This document shows, piece after piece, positions 25,378 through 34,703 of a stretch of DNA of 64,000 nt. Below the pieces are notes generated by a model. It saw nothing but the letters and a program-made list of their open reading frames with translations, ran no database searches and was not told the DNA's origin. Within the stretch, counting starts at the first letter, position 1. Each line of letters opens with the position of its first letter. Location: assembly GCA_002433065.1 (NCBI GenBank), contig DJHK01000028.1:144465-208464 (forward strand), written 5' to 3'. The DNA is from Chloroflexi bacterium UBA6622. Lineage in GTDB: Bacteria > Chloroflexota > UBA11872. The translations under genes were made by a program, and so were the position numbers.

Positions 25378-25959
25378 ATGGCAACAAATAGTGGGAGTTC
25401 TGGTTCACGACGGTGGCAGATTCTTAAAGCCACAACGATTTATCGTGATGAATGGGTTACGCATACTCAGGAGCATGTCCGGCTTCCTAACGGACATGAG
25501 ATACCCAGGTACAACATTCTTAATCAGACTGACTTTTGCACCATGATTGCTGTTACTCCATCGGGTTTGATTCCTCTCGTCAAGCAGTATAAGCACGGTG
25601 CTTTGGAGGAAGTGATGGAATTCCCAGCAGGACTAGTCGATAAAGGGGAGACAGCTCAGGATGCTGCAATCCGTGAACTCCGAGAGGAGACGGGGTATGC
25701 GGGCAACATTGTGTTTGCTGGCCGGTTACTTACCAACCCGACACGGTGTCGAAACATGGCGCACGTTTTTGTGATTACGGATGCTGTGCGGGCGGCAGAG
25801 CCACGGCTTGAAGTGACCGAGGACATAGAGGTGGAGCTTGTACATATAAGCAAGCTAGAAGAATTGGTTAAATCTGGAAAATTTAGGGATGTAGGGTCGT
25901 TGGCAGCATATACGCTTGCCAAAGCGTCGTTGCCTGATTTGGGATGGGAAGAAGTGTGA
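25378..25959 (+). CDS. Nudix hydrolase, ADP-ribose pyrophosphatase-like
   Basis: 193 residues. The Nudix box fits exactly at residues 85-107: Gly85, Glu91, Arg99-Glu100, Glu103-Glu104 and Gly106, which bind Mg and the diphosphate. The preceding LVKQYKHGALEEVMEFPAG is the ADP-ribose pyrophosphatase/NUDT5 signature, so it probably clears ADP-ribose or a related nucleotide sugar. Start ATG at 25378 with GGAG 6 bases upstream. A 64-base gap separates it from hisC. Confidence 0.88.
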   Translation: MATNSGSSGSRRWQILKATTIYRDEWVTHTQEHVRLPNGHEIPRYNILNQTDFCTMIAVTPSGLIPLVKQYKHGALEEVMEFPAGLVDKGETAQDAAIRELREETGYAGNIVFAGRLLTNPTRCRNMAHVFVITDAVRAAEPRLEVTEDIEVELVHISKLEELVKSGKFRDVGSLAAYTLAKASLPDLGWEEV

Positions 25960-26023
25960 GTTGGGCAAGTGTTTGCATGTGTGAGGTTTTGTTTTCGGGA
26001 CGAGACCTGACGGAGGTGATGTT

Positions 26024-27094
26024 GTGAAGTCGTCTAGCACTGTGAGGCTACGACCGGATGTGGCTGCTATGCAGGGTTATGTGCCAGGCCAACAACCTTC
26101 TGAATCTGGATGGACGAAACTCAACACCAACGAAAGTCCAGCTGTTGCGCCAGGAGTACTCAAGGCTGTACGTGAGGCCGTCTCTAGTGAGCTACGACTA
26201 TATCCAGATCCTACGAGCCGTGCTTTGCGAGAGCGGCTAGCTGACCGACACAAAGTTGTTCCGGAGTCGGTAATTGTGACTAACGGCTCTGATGACGCGC
26301 TAAATATTCTTGTGCGGGCGGTCTGTAGTCCTGGAGATCGTGTGGTGGCGCCGAAGCCTAGTTACTCGTTATATCCGGTGTTAGCCGGGATTCAGGGTGC
26401 TGAGATGGTGTCCTGTTCGCTCGGCGATCGGTTTGAACTGCCGATTCGCCAACTTGCTTCGGCTCGAGGAGCGGTGACATTTGTCTCCAGTCCGAATAAT
26501 CCTGCTGGCACTCACTATGCAGCTGACGATCTTCGATGGCTGGCAGAGCAAACTAACTTGCTGGTGATCGACGAGGCGTACGTTGAATATGCTTCTGATG
26601 ATCGGGTGGCGTTGGTTCGTGAGCTTCCCAACGTATGTATTACACGCTCGTTCTCGAAAGCTTTTGGATTAGCAGGGGTTCGCCTCGGATATGCACTTGG
26701 TCATCCAGAGCTGATCGATGCTTTGCATCGGGTAAAGGATTCGTACAACGTCGGCCGGCTTGCGCAAGTTGCGGGATTGGCAGCACTGGATGAAATAGCT
26801 TGGGCGGAGAAGCATTGGGAGGATATCCGTGCCCGGCGAAATAAGTTTGCCAAGGAGTTATGCGGAAACTTGGGCCTGCATGTATATCCCTCTGAAGCAA
26901 ATTTTGTTTTTGTCGAGTGTGGAGATCGGGACGCTTCGGATGTCCAGGAGAAGCTTGCCGGCCGTCGAATTCTGGTCAGACGTTTTGCTGAGGATCCACT
27001 CTTTTCCAATGCGCTTCGCATCTCGATTGGTTCGGAGGAGGAGATGGCCAGACTTCTAGAAGCGCTTACATATATTCTTAGAATGGAAAATTAG
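26024..27094 (+). CDS. hisC: Histidinol-phosphate aminotransferase
   Basis: 356 residues of fold-type I PLP enzyme, step 7 of histidine synthesis (imidazole-acetol phosphate to histidinol phosphate). Motifs are KLNTNESP, YPDPTSRALRERLA, VTNGSDDALNILVRA, PNNPAG, DEAYVEYA and the PLP lysine Lys212 in TRSFSKAFGLAGVRLGY. Start GTG at 26024 after a GGAGG. No other his genes are nearby, so it is a scattered his gene. Broad-specificity HisC-like enzymes that also use aromatic amino acids are possible. Confidence 0.88.
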   Translation: MKSSSTVRLRPDVAAMQGYVPGQQPSESGWTKLNTNESPAVAPGVLKAVREAVSSELRLYPDPTSRALRERLADRHKVVPESVIVTNGSDDALNILVRAVCSPGDRVVAPKPSYSLYPVLAGIQGAEMVSCSLGDRFELPIRQLASARGAVTFVSSPNNPAGTHYAADDLRWLAEQTNLLVIDEAYVEYASDDRVALVRELPNVCITRSFSKAFGLAGVRLGYALGHPELIDALHRVKDSYNVGRLAQVAGLAALDEIAWAEKHWEDIRARRNKFAKELCGNLGLHVYPSEANFVFVECGDRDASDVQEKLAGRRILVRRFAEDPLFSNALRISIGSEEEMARLLEALTYILRMEN

Positions 27095-27224
27095 CGTTAT
27101 GATTCCTGCATTCAATAATTGGTTATCTGGGTTTGCAGATTGACGTTGCGTGAGCGATTGATTTCTACCGCGCCCACTTGTACCCGACGACGGAGATGTC
27201 CGGTCGGGAGGAGGACAGCCTAGT

Positions 27225-29411
27225 TTGGAAGGTCTTGTTTGGTTTGTTCCTGCGGCGATTATCCTATCGGTTATCGTCGTTATCTATCTGGCTCGTGATG
27301 TTCTAAGTCGTCCTATCGATCGGTCGTCGGACACCTCGGACTTGATTCCGGCTGTCCAATCGCTGTCGGCGGAAGAACAGTCTCTGCTCTTTGAGCGAAT
27401 GAATTTAAATGGTGATCGAATCTACTCTGGTGCTACAGCGTTTTTGAAGCGCCAATACAGGACGATCGCCTGGATGACGATCGTGGGCGCTGGGTTGCTC
27501 GCGGTGTTACTGCTTTTTTATGGCGCGAATGAAGAAAAAGGCATTGAGGCTGTCGACCTTGCATGGCGAACCGGAGTCTCATTCCTTGTGGGCGCGTTCT
27601 TGTCGGCACTCTCGGGTGTCATCGGAATGATTATTGCGGTGAAAACCAACGTTCGGACTGCGAGCGCTGCTACACGTTCGCTAGGCGATGCGTTAACGAT
27701 TGCACTTCGCGGTGGTGCCGTTTCGGGGATTCTTATTGTCGGTCTTAGTCTGCTTGGTGTATTCGGACTCTTCTGGGCGTTTGGCGGATTCGAAAACCCC
27801 AAACATACGCCTGAACTAATTGTTGGCTTTGGGTTTGGTGCGAGTTTTGTTGCGCTATTCGCTCAGCTTGGTGGGGGGATTTACACGAAGGCTGCCGATG
27901 TAGGTGCTGATCTGGTCGGTAAGGTTGAGGCTGGATTGCCCGAGGACGACCCGAGGAACCCGGCGGTCATTGCTGATCTCGTTGGTGACAACGTGGGCGA
28001 TTGTGCTGGTCGTGGCGCGGATCTATTTGAGTCTACGGCCGCTGAAAGTATCGGCGCGATGATCCTTGGTGTGGCGATATTTAAGGCGACCGGTGAAAAC
28101 GATGTGGCGTGGATCCTTTTCCCGCTCGTTGTTAGAGCGTTCGGTGCGATCGCCTCAATCATCGGACTTCTGGTGATCAGACCGGGACGTGTGAGTAATG
28201 CCCAGCGAGCGCTCGATGTCGGCTATTGGACGACGGCTGTGCTGTCAACGGTTGGCATGGCGATTGCTGCGATCCTCATGCTTGGCTCGTGGTGGTTCTT
28301 CTGGGCTGGATTAATTGGAATCATTACCAGTGTGCTGTTTGTGTACATTACGCAGTACTACACGGCGTTTAATAGGCCTGTCCGCGAGATTGCTGAGGCG
28401 TCACGAACAGGTGCTGCGACAAACATTATTTCGGGACTTGCCGTCGGCTTTGAAAACACTGCAATTCCTGTGGTCGTTATTTCGGTCGCGCTGGGGACGT
28501 CGTTCCAAGCAGGTATTCAAGCGTTTAATGATCTGGGAATTTCGATTGGGGACAGTCAGTGGATTGCCGGAGTGTTTGGCACTGCGGTGGCGACTATGGG
28601 CATGCTGATGAGTGCAGCCTATATTCTCGCGATGGATACCTTTGGGCCTATCGCGGATAACGCTGGTGGGGTTACTGAAATGGCTGAGGCTCCCGGAGAC
28701 GTTCGTGATATTACGGACGGTCTGGATGCGGTCGGCAATACCACTAAGGCTCTAACTAAGGGTTATGCGATTGCTTCAGCGGCGTTGGCGGCCTTTCTTC
28801 TCTTCAGCGCCTACTTGGAAACGGCTGGTTTGGAAGAGGTTAATTTGGCCAAGGTCGAGGTTTTTATCGGAGCAATGCTTGGAGGCATGCTTGTCTTCTT
28901 GTTTAGTTCACTGGCAATCCGTGCTGTTGGACGATCTGCCCAGACCATGATTTTGGAGGTGCGACGGCAGTGGCGTGAGCAACCGGGAATTCTCGAAGGC
29001 AAGGTGGAACCCGATTACGCCAAGGCTGTTGACATTAGTACGCGCTCCGCGCTACGAGAGATGATTGCGCCTGGCTTGTTGGCTGTGTTGCTGCCTGTGG
29101 CTGTGGGTTTGATTCTGCGTGCTGAGGCGGAGGCTGCCATGCTCATGGTTGGAACCATCGTTGGCGTTTTGCTTGCGACCGTCATGAACAATGCTGGCGG
29201 CGCATGGGATAACGCCAAGAAGTACATTGAGGCTGGGCATTTGCGTGATGCTGATGGGAATGCCATTGGCAAGGGCACGGATGAACACGCTGCTTCTGTC
29301 GTCGGTGATACGGTGGGAGATCCATTCAAAGATACTGCTGGGCCGTCACTCCATGTGTTGGTCAAGCTGCTGAGCACAATCACACTGGTGCTAGCGCCGG
29401 TTTTCATTTAA
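27225..29411 (+). CDS. hppA: Membrane-bound proton-translocating pyrophosphatase, K+-independent type
   Basis: 728 residues with about 16 membrane helices. It couples pyrophosphate hydrolysis to ion pumping across the cytoplasmic membrane. The catalytic loop has YTKAADVGADLVGKVEAGLPE (221-240), followed by DDPRNPAVIADLVGDNVGDCAGRG-type residues to about 264. The C-terminal catalytic loop has NAGGAWDNAKKYIE and DTVGDPFKDTAGPS. The subtype residue is Lys508 in GNTTKALTKG: lysine here marks K+-independent H+-pumping enzymes, whereas alanine marks K+-dependent ones. Start TTG at 27225 with GGAGGAGG about 10 bases upstream. It recovers energy from PPi made by biosynthesis. Confidence 0.95.
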   Translation: MEGLVWFVPAAIILSVIVVIYLARDVLSRPIDRSSDTSDLIPAVQSLSAEEQSLLFERMNLNGDRIYSGATAFLKRQYRTIAWMTIVGAGLLAVLLLFYGANEEKGIEAVDLAWRTGVSFLVGAFLSALSGVIGMIIAVKTNVRTASAATRSLGDALTIALRGGAVSGILIVGLSLLGVFGLFWAFGGFENPKHTPELIVGFGFGASFVALFAQLGGGIYTKAADVGADLVGKVEAGLPEDDPRNPAVIADLVGDNVGDCAGRGADLFESTAAESIGAMILGVAIFKATGENDVAWILFPLVVRAFGAIASIIGLLVIRPGRVSNAQRALDVGYWTTAVLSTVGMAIAAILMLGSWWFFWAGLIGIITSVLFVYITQYYTAFNRPVREIAEASRTGAATNIISGLAVGFENTAIPVVVISVALGTSFQAGIQAFNDLGISIGDSQWIAGVFGTAVATMGMLMSAAYILAMDTFGPIADNAGGVTEMAEAPGDVRDITDGLDAVGNTTKALTKGYAIASAALAAFLLFSAYLETAGLEEVNLAKVEVFIGAMLGGMLVFLFSSLAIRAVGRSAQTMILEVRRQWREQPGILEGKVEPDYAKAVDISTRSALREMIAPGLLAVLLPVAVGLILRAEAEAAMLMVGTIVGVLLATVMNNAGGAWDNAKKYIEAGHLRDADGNAIGKGTDEHAASVVGDTVGDPFKDTAGPSLHVLVKLLSTITLVLAPVFI

Positions 29412-29424
29412 GGCAGGTTTCTAT

Positions 29425-29464
29425 TAGGCCGGTCGCGTCGGAATTTTCCGATGTGACCGGCCTA
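29425..29464 (+). terminator. Strong 17-bp hairpin between hppA and uppP
   Basis: TAGGCCGGTCGCGTCGG (29425-29441) pairs with CCGATGTGACCGGCCTA (29448-29464) along its full length, with two G-U pairs and a 6-base AATTTT loop. The outer 10 pairs are perfect and GC-rich. It is not followed by a T-tract (next bases TAGGTATAAG), so it may be an attenuator, a processing or mRNA-stabilising element, or a poor terminator for hppA. It ends 15 bases before the uppP start. Confidence 0.65.
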
Positions 29465-29479
29465 TAGGTATAAGTCGCT

Positions 29480-30289
29480 ATGTGGCTTGAAGTTGTCCTC
29501 CTTGCGGTGGTTCAGGCTATAACCGAATTTCTTCCGGTGAGCAGTTCTGGGCATTTGCTGATCATTCCTGAACTTTTTGGCTGGGAAGAACCAATGCTGA
29601 CGAGTATTACGTTGGCTGTCGCGCTCCATCTAGGAACAGGTCTGGCTCTCGTAGCTGCGCTTTGGTCTGACTGGCGATGGTTGGTTAGCGGAATGCTAGG
29701 CAACGGGCCTGACGTTGTGATCACCCGTCGGTTATCCCTGGCCATTATCGGCTCAACCCTTTTTATCGGAGCAATAGCAATACCGCTGCAAGATATATTT
29801 GCTGGTCTTCGTGACCCTGTATTGGCGTCGACTTTACTTATTGGGTTTGGTGTTGCTCTCGGGCTGGCGGATAGATTCGGGCGCCAGGCCAGTAGCTTGA
29901 GGTCAACATCTTTCTCAGTTTGGCTTCTTGTTGGTGCGGCCCAAATTATTTCACTTATCCCCGGGGTTTCTAGGTCGGGTATAACGATGACTGTAGGTCG
30001 AAGTCTCGGTGTTGATCGATCGACTGCGGCCAGATTTTCCCTCTTGCTTATGGGTCCAGCTGTCGCTGGTGCCGGCCTCATGCAACTTGTCAATGCACTG
30101 CAGACCGATGAGATGGTCGGTGATGTTTGGTTGCTTGCGGTTGGAACTCTTGTTGCGGCGATTGTTGGAACGCTGACTGTGCGGTGGTTATTAGGCTTTG
30201 TGGAACGCCAGAGTCTTGGCCTGTTTGCGTTATATCGTGTGGTGGTGGGCATAGTGGTTCTGGTGGTTTTGGTTTGGCAGGGTGTATGA
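29480..30289 (+). CDS. uppP: Undecaprenyl-diphosphatase UppP/BacA
   Basis: 269 residues, about 8 membrane helices. It removes a phosphate from undecaprenyl diphosphate, recycling the lipid carrier used for peptidoglycan and surface polysaccharides. The two signature motifs are AITEFLPVSSSGHLLIIPE near the N-terminus and PGVSRSGITMTVGRSLG in the second half, which hold the catalytic Glu, His and Arg. The gene begins just after the hppA-uppP hairpin. Confidence 0.95.
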   Translation: MWLEVVLLAVVQAITEFLPVSSSGHLLIIPELFGWEEPMLTSITLAVALHLGTGLALVAALWSDWRWLVSGMLGNGPDVVITRRLSLAIIGSTLFIGAIAIPLQDIFAGLRDPVLASTLLIGFGVALGLADRFGRQASSLRSTSFSVWLLVGAAQIISLIPGVSRSGITMTVGRSLGVDRSTAARFSLLLMGPAVAGAGLMQLVNALQTDEMVGDVWLLAVGTLVAAIVGTLTVRWLLGFVERQSLGLFALYRVVVGIVVLVVLVWQGV

Positions 30290-30347
30290 AAACAGCCGCT
30301 CGAAACGAGTTTTCGCTCATATAATCACCTTACTAGGCGAGGTATAT

Positions 30348-31379
30348 ATGCGTATTGGCATTCTTAATGCGACCGGATATTCGGGCGCTGAACTTGTGCG
30401 GTTTCTGTCCACGCATCCCGAGTTCGAGATCTCTGGCGTAACAGCACGGAGCCATGCCGGAGAACTTCTGGGCGATGTTTTCCCATGGCTTAGAGCCAAT
30501 GGGCGTCCCGAGTACTCGGAATTACCTTTGCAGAAGGAATTGGATCAGGCTCCGGACATCGTCATTTCATGTTTGCCTCATACGATATCTGCAAAAACCC
30601 TTAAGCCTTTTTTAGAGAGTCAAATACGTTGTATTGATGTGAGCGCGGATTTTCGCTTGCCGGACACCGAAACGTATTCACGTTGGCACGGTCAGACACA
30701 CGCGGCTCCCGAGTGGCTGGAATCTGCGGTATATGGACTTACCGAGTTTCATCGTGAGGAGCTTCGTGTAGCCCAACTGGTGGCTAATCCTGGGTGCCAT
30801 GCAGGCGCCGCAATTCTGGCGCTTGGCCCTGTTGCACGGTCCGGTTTGCTGTCTGGGCATGTGATGGTTGACTCCAAAACTGGGGTGTCCGGTGCCGGGC
30901 GGTCTGGCTCAGTTGCATATGGATTTTCCGAAGTCGATGAGAATGCAATGGCGTACGGAGTTGCGAATCACTATCAAAGTCCCGAAATTTCGCAGCAACT
31001 CTCAAAATTGGGTGGGCAGGAGATCCAGATCACTTTCGTTCCGCATTTGGTCCCGATGACTCGTGGAATTCTGATCACCGCTTATGCGGCGCTCAACGAG
31101 GGCACGACGGTCACGGATATTCAAGAGGCGTATGGCCAGGCGTATGCGGGTGAAGCTTTCGTTCATTTGATTGATGAGCCACCGAGAACTAAGTGGACGG
31201 CTGGGGGGAATCACGCGTTTGTCCATTGGATTCTGGATGAGACGAACCACACGTTGGTTGCAATGGCTGCCACCGACAATCTTGGAAAAGGTGCGGCGGG
31301 AAGTGCGGTTCAAAACGCGAATGCCATGTCTGGAATTGAAGAGAGTGTTGGGCTCGAGATCCCACCGAGCTATCCGTAA
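30348..31379 (+). CDS. argC: N-acetyl-gamma-glutamyl-phosphate reductase
   Basis: 343 residues. The NADPH-dependent reductase makes N-acetylglutamate semialdehyde. The N-terminal ILNATGYSGAELVRFL is the NADP-binding loop, the catalytic cysteine lies in VANPGCHAGAAILAL, and HLVPMTRGILITAYA is the substrate loop. Start ATG at 30348 with GGCGAGG upstream; a longer open frame lacks homology. First gene of argCJBDH. argJ begins at the base after its stop codon. Confidence 0.95.
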   Translation: MRIGILNATGYSGAELVRFLSTHPEFEISGVTARSHAGELLGDVFPWLRANGRPEYSELPLQKELDQAPDIVISCLPHTISAKTLKPFLESQIRCIDVSADFRLPDTETYSRWHGQTHAAPEWLESAVYGLTEFHREELRVAQLVANPGCHAGAAILALGPVARSGLLSGHVMVDSKTGVSGAGRSGSVAYGFSEVDENAMAYGVANHYQSPEISQQLSKLGGQEIQITFVPHLVPMTRGILITAYAALNEGTTVTDIQEAYGQAYAGEAFVHLIDEPPRTKWTAGGNHAFVHWILDETNHTLVAMAATDNLGKGAAGSAVQNANAMSGIEESVGLEIPPSYP

Positions 31380-32609
31380 ATGCACGAGCCGCCTGCTGAA
31401 CTTGAAGGCTTTCGCGTGATTCCAGGAGGAGTTCTTGCTCCATATGGGTTTGTCGGTGGGGCGGTATCTGCCGGTATAAAGCCCAGCGGAGATCTAGATC
31501 TTGGAGCGATTTTGAGTACTCGAACTCCATGCGTGGCTACTGCAACTTTTACTACTAATAGAGTTCGTGGTGCTTCGGTTGATATTGATCGAGACCGAAT
31601 CGAGGCTGGGCCTATTCGGGGTGTGGTTTTCAACAGTGGAAACGCCAACACGTATACAGGTGATGGTGGTTACGATGATGCTTTGGCTTTTATTGATGCG
31701 TTCGCGCAAAAATTTGATGTGCCGGAGGCTGAGATTCTGGTCGCGTCCACAGGTGTTATTGGTTTTCGATTGCCGATGGCCAAGGTGTTTGCTGGAATTG
31801 AGTCGTTGCAACTGACACGTGGCGGCGGCGACGCCGTCGCGCGTGGCATGTTGACGACAGATGCGGGGCCGAAGGCGGTTGCGATTGAGGTTCCGCTATC
31901 TACCGGAGTCATTCATATTGGTGGTGTTGCCAAGGGGGCCGGCATGGTGCATCCCAATATGGCGACGATGTTTGCCTTTCTAACGACCGATGCTGAGCTG
32001 TCAGACGCGTATGCGTGTGGAATATTTCGGTCGGCCGTTGCCGCGTCCTTCAACTCGATAAGTGTTGATGGTGATCAGTCAACGAGCGATACCGCATTGT
32101 TTCTAGCGAATGGTGAAAGCCGTGTCGGGGTGGCTGATAGCGATGATGGTGATGCACGATTATTTGCGAGCGGGTTGTTTGCTGTTTGCCGCTGGTTGGC
32201 ACGTGAAATAGTGCGTGGTGGCGAAGGTGTTACGCGCGTGATAGAAGTGAAAGTATCAGGAGCGCCTGATGTAGAGGCGGCTCGACAGGCGGCTCGAAAG
32301 ATTACGTCTTCTAATCTGGTGAAGACGGCGATCCACGGTGGTGATCCTAACTGGGGTCGTGTTGTGATGGCGCTTGGGAACAGCGGAGTGGATTTTGATC
32401 CTGAAAGGATAGATATATCAATTGGCGATATTCCGGTCGTGGTGTCAGGCGAGCCCACGGAATATGAGGAGGTATCGGTCGCTGCGCATTTTCTAGAGAC
32501 AGATGTTCAAATTGGTGTGGCACTGAACGATGGTGAAGCTACCGCGACGGCTTGGGGTGGCGATTTATCTGCCGAGTACGTTGCTATAAATTCGGAGTAC
32601 ATGACCTGA
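31380..32609 (+). CDS. argJ: Glutamate N-acetyltransferase / ornithine acetyltransferase ArgJ
   Basis: 409 residues. ArgJ transfers acetyl from N-acetylornithine to glutamate, closing the cyclic arginine pathway. It cuts itself into two chains before the catalytic threonine, Thr196 in KGAGMVHPNMATMFAFL. Further motifs are TTNRVRGASV, NSGNANTYTG and HGGDPNWGRV. Whether it also uses acetyl-CoA (bifunctional type) cannot be read from sequence; no argA is seen here. The start ATG directly abuts the argC stop. Confidence 0.95.
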   Translation: MHEPPAELEGFRVIPGGVLAPYGFVGGAVSAGIKPSGDLDLGAILSTRTPCVATATFTTNRVRGASVDIDRDRIEAGPIRGVVFNSGNANTYTGDGGYDDALAFIDAFAQKFDVPEAEILVASTGVIGFRLPMAKVFAGIESLQLTRGGGDAVARGMLTTDAGPKAVAIEVPLSTGVIHIGGVAKGAGMVHPNMATMFAFLTTDAELSDAYACGIFRSAVAASFNSISVDGDQSTSDTALFLANGESRVGVADSDDGDARLFASGLFAVCRWLAREIVRGGEGVTRVIEVKVSGAPDVEAARQAARKITSSNLVKTAIHGGDPNWGRVVMALGNSGVDFDPERIDISIGDIPVVVSGEPTEYEEVSVAAHFLETDVQIGVALNDGEATATAWGGDLSAEYVAINSEYMT

Positions 32610-33433
32610 AAGTCCGTAGAGGTGGTTCTGGCAAGCACGGGGTACTTGATGGGGCCTCCGGTGAGTTTGTCATTGTCAAAGTTGGTGGGACGGCTGATAT
32701 TGCGTCGGGTCGGCTTGCAGCTGATATTCGTGACTTGGTGAAGGATGGAATACGTGTCGTAATCGCACATGGCGGGGGGGACGAGCTCACCAATTGGCGA
32801 AAGTCGAGAAGAAGACGCACGGTGTGGCACGAAGGTCTCCGCGTGACCGATGACCAAACCAGGGACGATGCGGTGCTAGTGTTTCGCGGAATTGTGGCTC
32901 CTGCAATTGTTGGAGTGCTGCAACGTGCAGGTGTTTCGGCTGTGGGACTTAGTGGGCCTGATGGCGGCCTTGTGAGGGTTCGTCGTGCTTCGCCTGCGCT
33001 CGGATGGGTTGGTCGAGTCAGGTCTATCAACACAAGGATTCTTGAAGACTTGACCGCGGCTGGTCATGTGCCGGTTGTGTCGCCGCTGGGTGTTGATGGC
33101 AATGGACAAATCTATAACGTCAATGGTGATGACATCGCTGCGGCAATTGCTCTTGCGACTCAAGCCCGGGCGCTGATTTTTTTGACAGATGTTGATGGGG
33201 TGCGAAACAAAGACGGACAGGTTGTCGGTGATCTTGATCCACTAACAGCACGGGCGATGGTTCGAAGCGGTGTGGTGTCTGGTGGCATGGTGCCAAAGTT
33301 GAGAGCTGCGCTTGGGTTGCTTTCAGAGGTTCGTTTTGTATGCATTGTTAATGGAACTCGACCACACGCATTGCGTCGTGCAATGAGTTCTGATGGCTAC
33401 GGAACGCGAATGAGCGACCGCGTCCCTCTATAA
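32552..33433 (+). CDS. argB: Acetylglutamate kinase (ArgB/LysZ family)
   Basis: Amino-acid kinase fold, 293 residues from the TTG. It phosphorylates N-acetylglutamate. Motifs are FVIVKVGGTADIASG (phosphate loop), VVIAHGGGDELTNW, HEGLRVTD, VGLSGPDGGL, NVNGDDIAAAIA and LTDVDGV. HGGGDELT resembles LysZ, [LysW]-aminoadipate kinases, more than the HGGGPEI of typical ArgB. The start is unclear. TTG at 32552 is the only ATG/GTG/TTG that keeps the phosphate loop and it overlaps argJ by 58 bases. A CTG at 32606, overlapping the argJ TGA, has GGAG 8 bases upstream and would give a more normal N-terminus. Confidence 0.88.
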   Translation: MGWRFICRVRCYKFGVHDLKVRRGGSGKHGVLDGASGEFVIVKVGGTADIASGRLAADIRDLVKDGIRVVIAHGGGDELTNWRKSRRRRTVWHEGLRVTDDQTRDDAVLVFRGIVAPAIVGVLQRAGVSAVGLSGPDGGLVRVRRASPALGWVGRVRSINTRILEDLTAAGHVPVVSPLGVDGNGQIYNVNGDDIAAAIALATQARALIFLTDVDGVRNKDGQVVGDLDPLTARAMVRSGVVSGGMVPKLRAALGLLSEVRFVCIVNGTRPHALRRAMSSDGYGTRMSDRVPL

Positions 33434-33471
33434 TTTGGTTCGGGCGGCAGCATGTCGTCCCAGCCACGGCG

Positions 33472-34662
33472 ATGGACGAAACGATGGACTGGAAGGATCT
33501 GGAGTCTCGTTATTACCACCCGGCTTTTCGCCGGTTGCCCGTTACGCTTGTCCGTGGCCAAGGCACACGGGTTTGGGACGATGAAGGAAAGTCCTATCTG
33601 GATTTTGCTGCAGGCATTGCTGTCTCAACGCTAGGTCACGGAGATCCGGAATTGTGCCGTGCTGTCAGTCAACAGGTCGAAACCCTTGCGCACACCTCAA
33701 ATCTTTTCTACACCACACCGCAGCTTGAAGTGGCTCAGCGTCTGGTCGAAAACTCTGATCTTGACCGAGTGTTCTTTGTCAACAGCGGTGGGGAAGCTGG
33801 AGAAACGTGCATCAAGATTGCTCGTAAGTGGGGAAAAGCCAACAGGACAGGTGCTTACGAGGTGATCACGACGGACCATTCATTTCATGGTCGAACACTC
33901 GCCACAACAGCTGCGACCGGTACAGTTGCGTATCAGGAACCATTTGCACCGATGCCGGATGGCTTCACTCAAGTACCGTTCAATGATCTCGGTGCTATCG
34001 AAGATTCCATCTCGGACAAAACCGCGGCAGTTATGGTGGAGCCAATGCAAGGTGAGGGTGGAATGTGGCCGGCAGATGTGGGCTACATTCGTGGCTTGCG
34101 ACGTCTATGCGATGCCGAGGGTGTCTTGCTGATTTTTGATGAAGTCCAGACTGGTGTTGGGCGGACTGGGAGCTTGTTCGCATATGAACAGTTCGACGTC
34201 GTACCGGACGTCATTGCTTTGGCAAAGGGGCTGGGTGGTGGTCTTCCTATTGGGGCTGTATTGAGCTCTGAGTCTGCAAGCGTGTTGGTCCCGGGCGATC
34301 ATGGATCAACTTTTGGTGGAAATCCTGTGGCGTGTGCTGCGGCCCGTGTGGTTCTTGATCGAGTCACGGATGAAAGCTTTCTTCAGGATGTTGTAGCCAA
34401 GGGTGAATACGTGATGTCTCGACTCCGCACGAGGGCTTCTAAGGGTTTGGGTATCACTGATGTTCGTGGCCTCGGTCTGATGATCGGCTTTGATATGGAA
34501 TCAGAGGATGCGGCGGATCAGGTTGTGTCTAGAGCCCGTGACAATGGTTTGCTGCTTATCAAGGCGGGAGCCGCGACTCTGCGAATTGTTCCGCCGCTTA
34601 CTGTCACACGCGACGAACTTGAACAAGGGCTTGAAGCGATTGATGTGGCTCGGGGTGTGTAG
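33472..34662 (+). CDS. argD: Acetylornithine aminotransferase
   Basis: 396 residues, class-III PLP aminotransferase that converts acetylglutamate semialdehyde to acetylornithine. Motifs are LDFAAGIAVSTLGHGDPEL, FHGRTLATTAATG, EPMQGEGGMWP, IFDEVQTGVGRTG and the PLP lysine Lys252 in LAKGLGGGLPIGAV; HGSTFGGNPVACAAA follows. NSGGEAGETCIK differs from the common NSGAEANEAAIK. Start ATG at 33472, or 12 bases later at 33484. Third of the last four arg genes in the same order and strand. Confidence 0.93.
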   Translation: MDETMDWKDLESRYYHPAFRRLPVTLVRGQGTRVWDDEGKSYLDFAAGIAVSTLGHGDPELCRAVSQQVETLAHTSNLFYTTPQLEVAQRLVENSDLDRVFFVNSGGEAGETCIKIARKWGKANRTGAYEVITTDHSFHGRTLATTAATGTVAYQEPFAPMPDGFTQVPFNDLGAIEDSISDKTAAVMVEPMQGEGGMWPADVGYIRGLRRLCDAEGVLLIFDEVQTGVGRTGSLFAYEQFDVVPDVIALAKGLGGGLPIGAVLSSESASVLVPGDHGSTFGGNPVACAAARVVLDRVTDESFLQDVVAKGEYVMSRLRTRASKGLGITDVRGLGLMIGFDMESEDAADQVVSRARDNGLLLIKAGAATLRIVPPLTVTRDELEQGLEAIDVARGV

Positions 34663-34703
34663 CGGTACTCTGTTCTATCGGATGAGGAGATAACGAGAAC
34701 CAA

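Noticed and set aside
29512..30252. Minus-strand open frame of 246 residues inside uppP
   Set aside because: Antisense to a clear UppP; the translation is Pro/Thr/Arg-rich and looks like a complement artefact.
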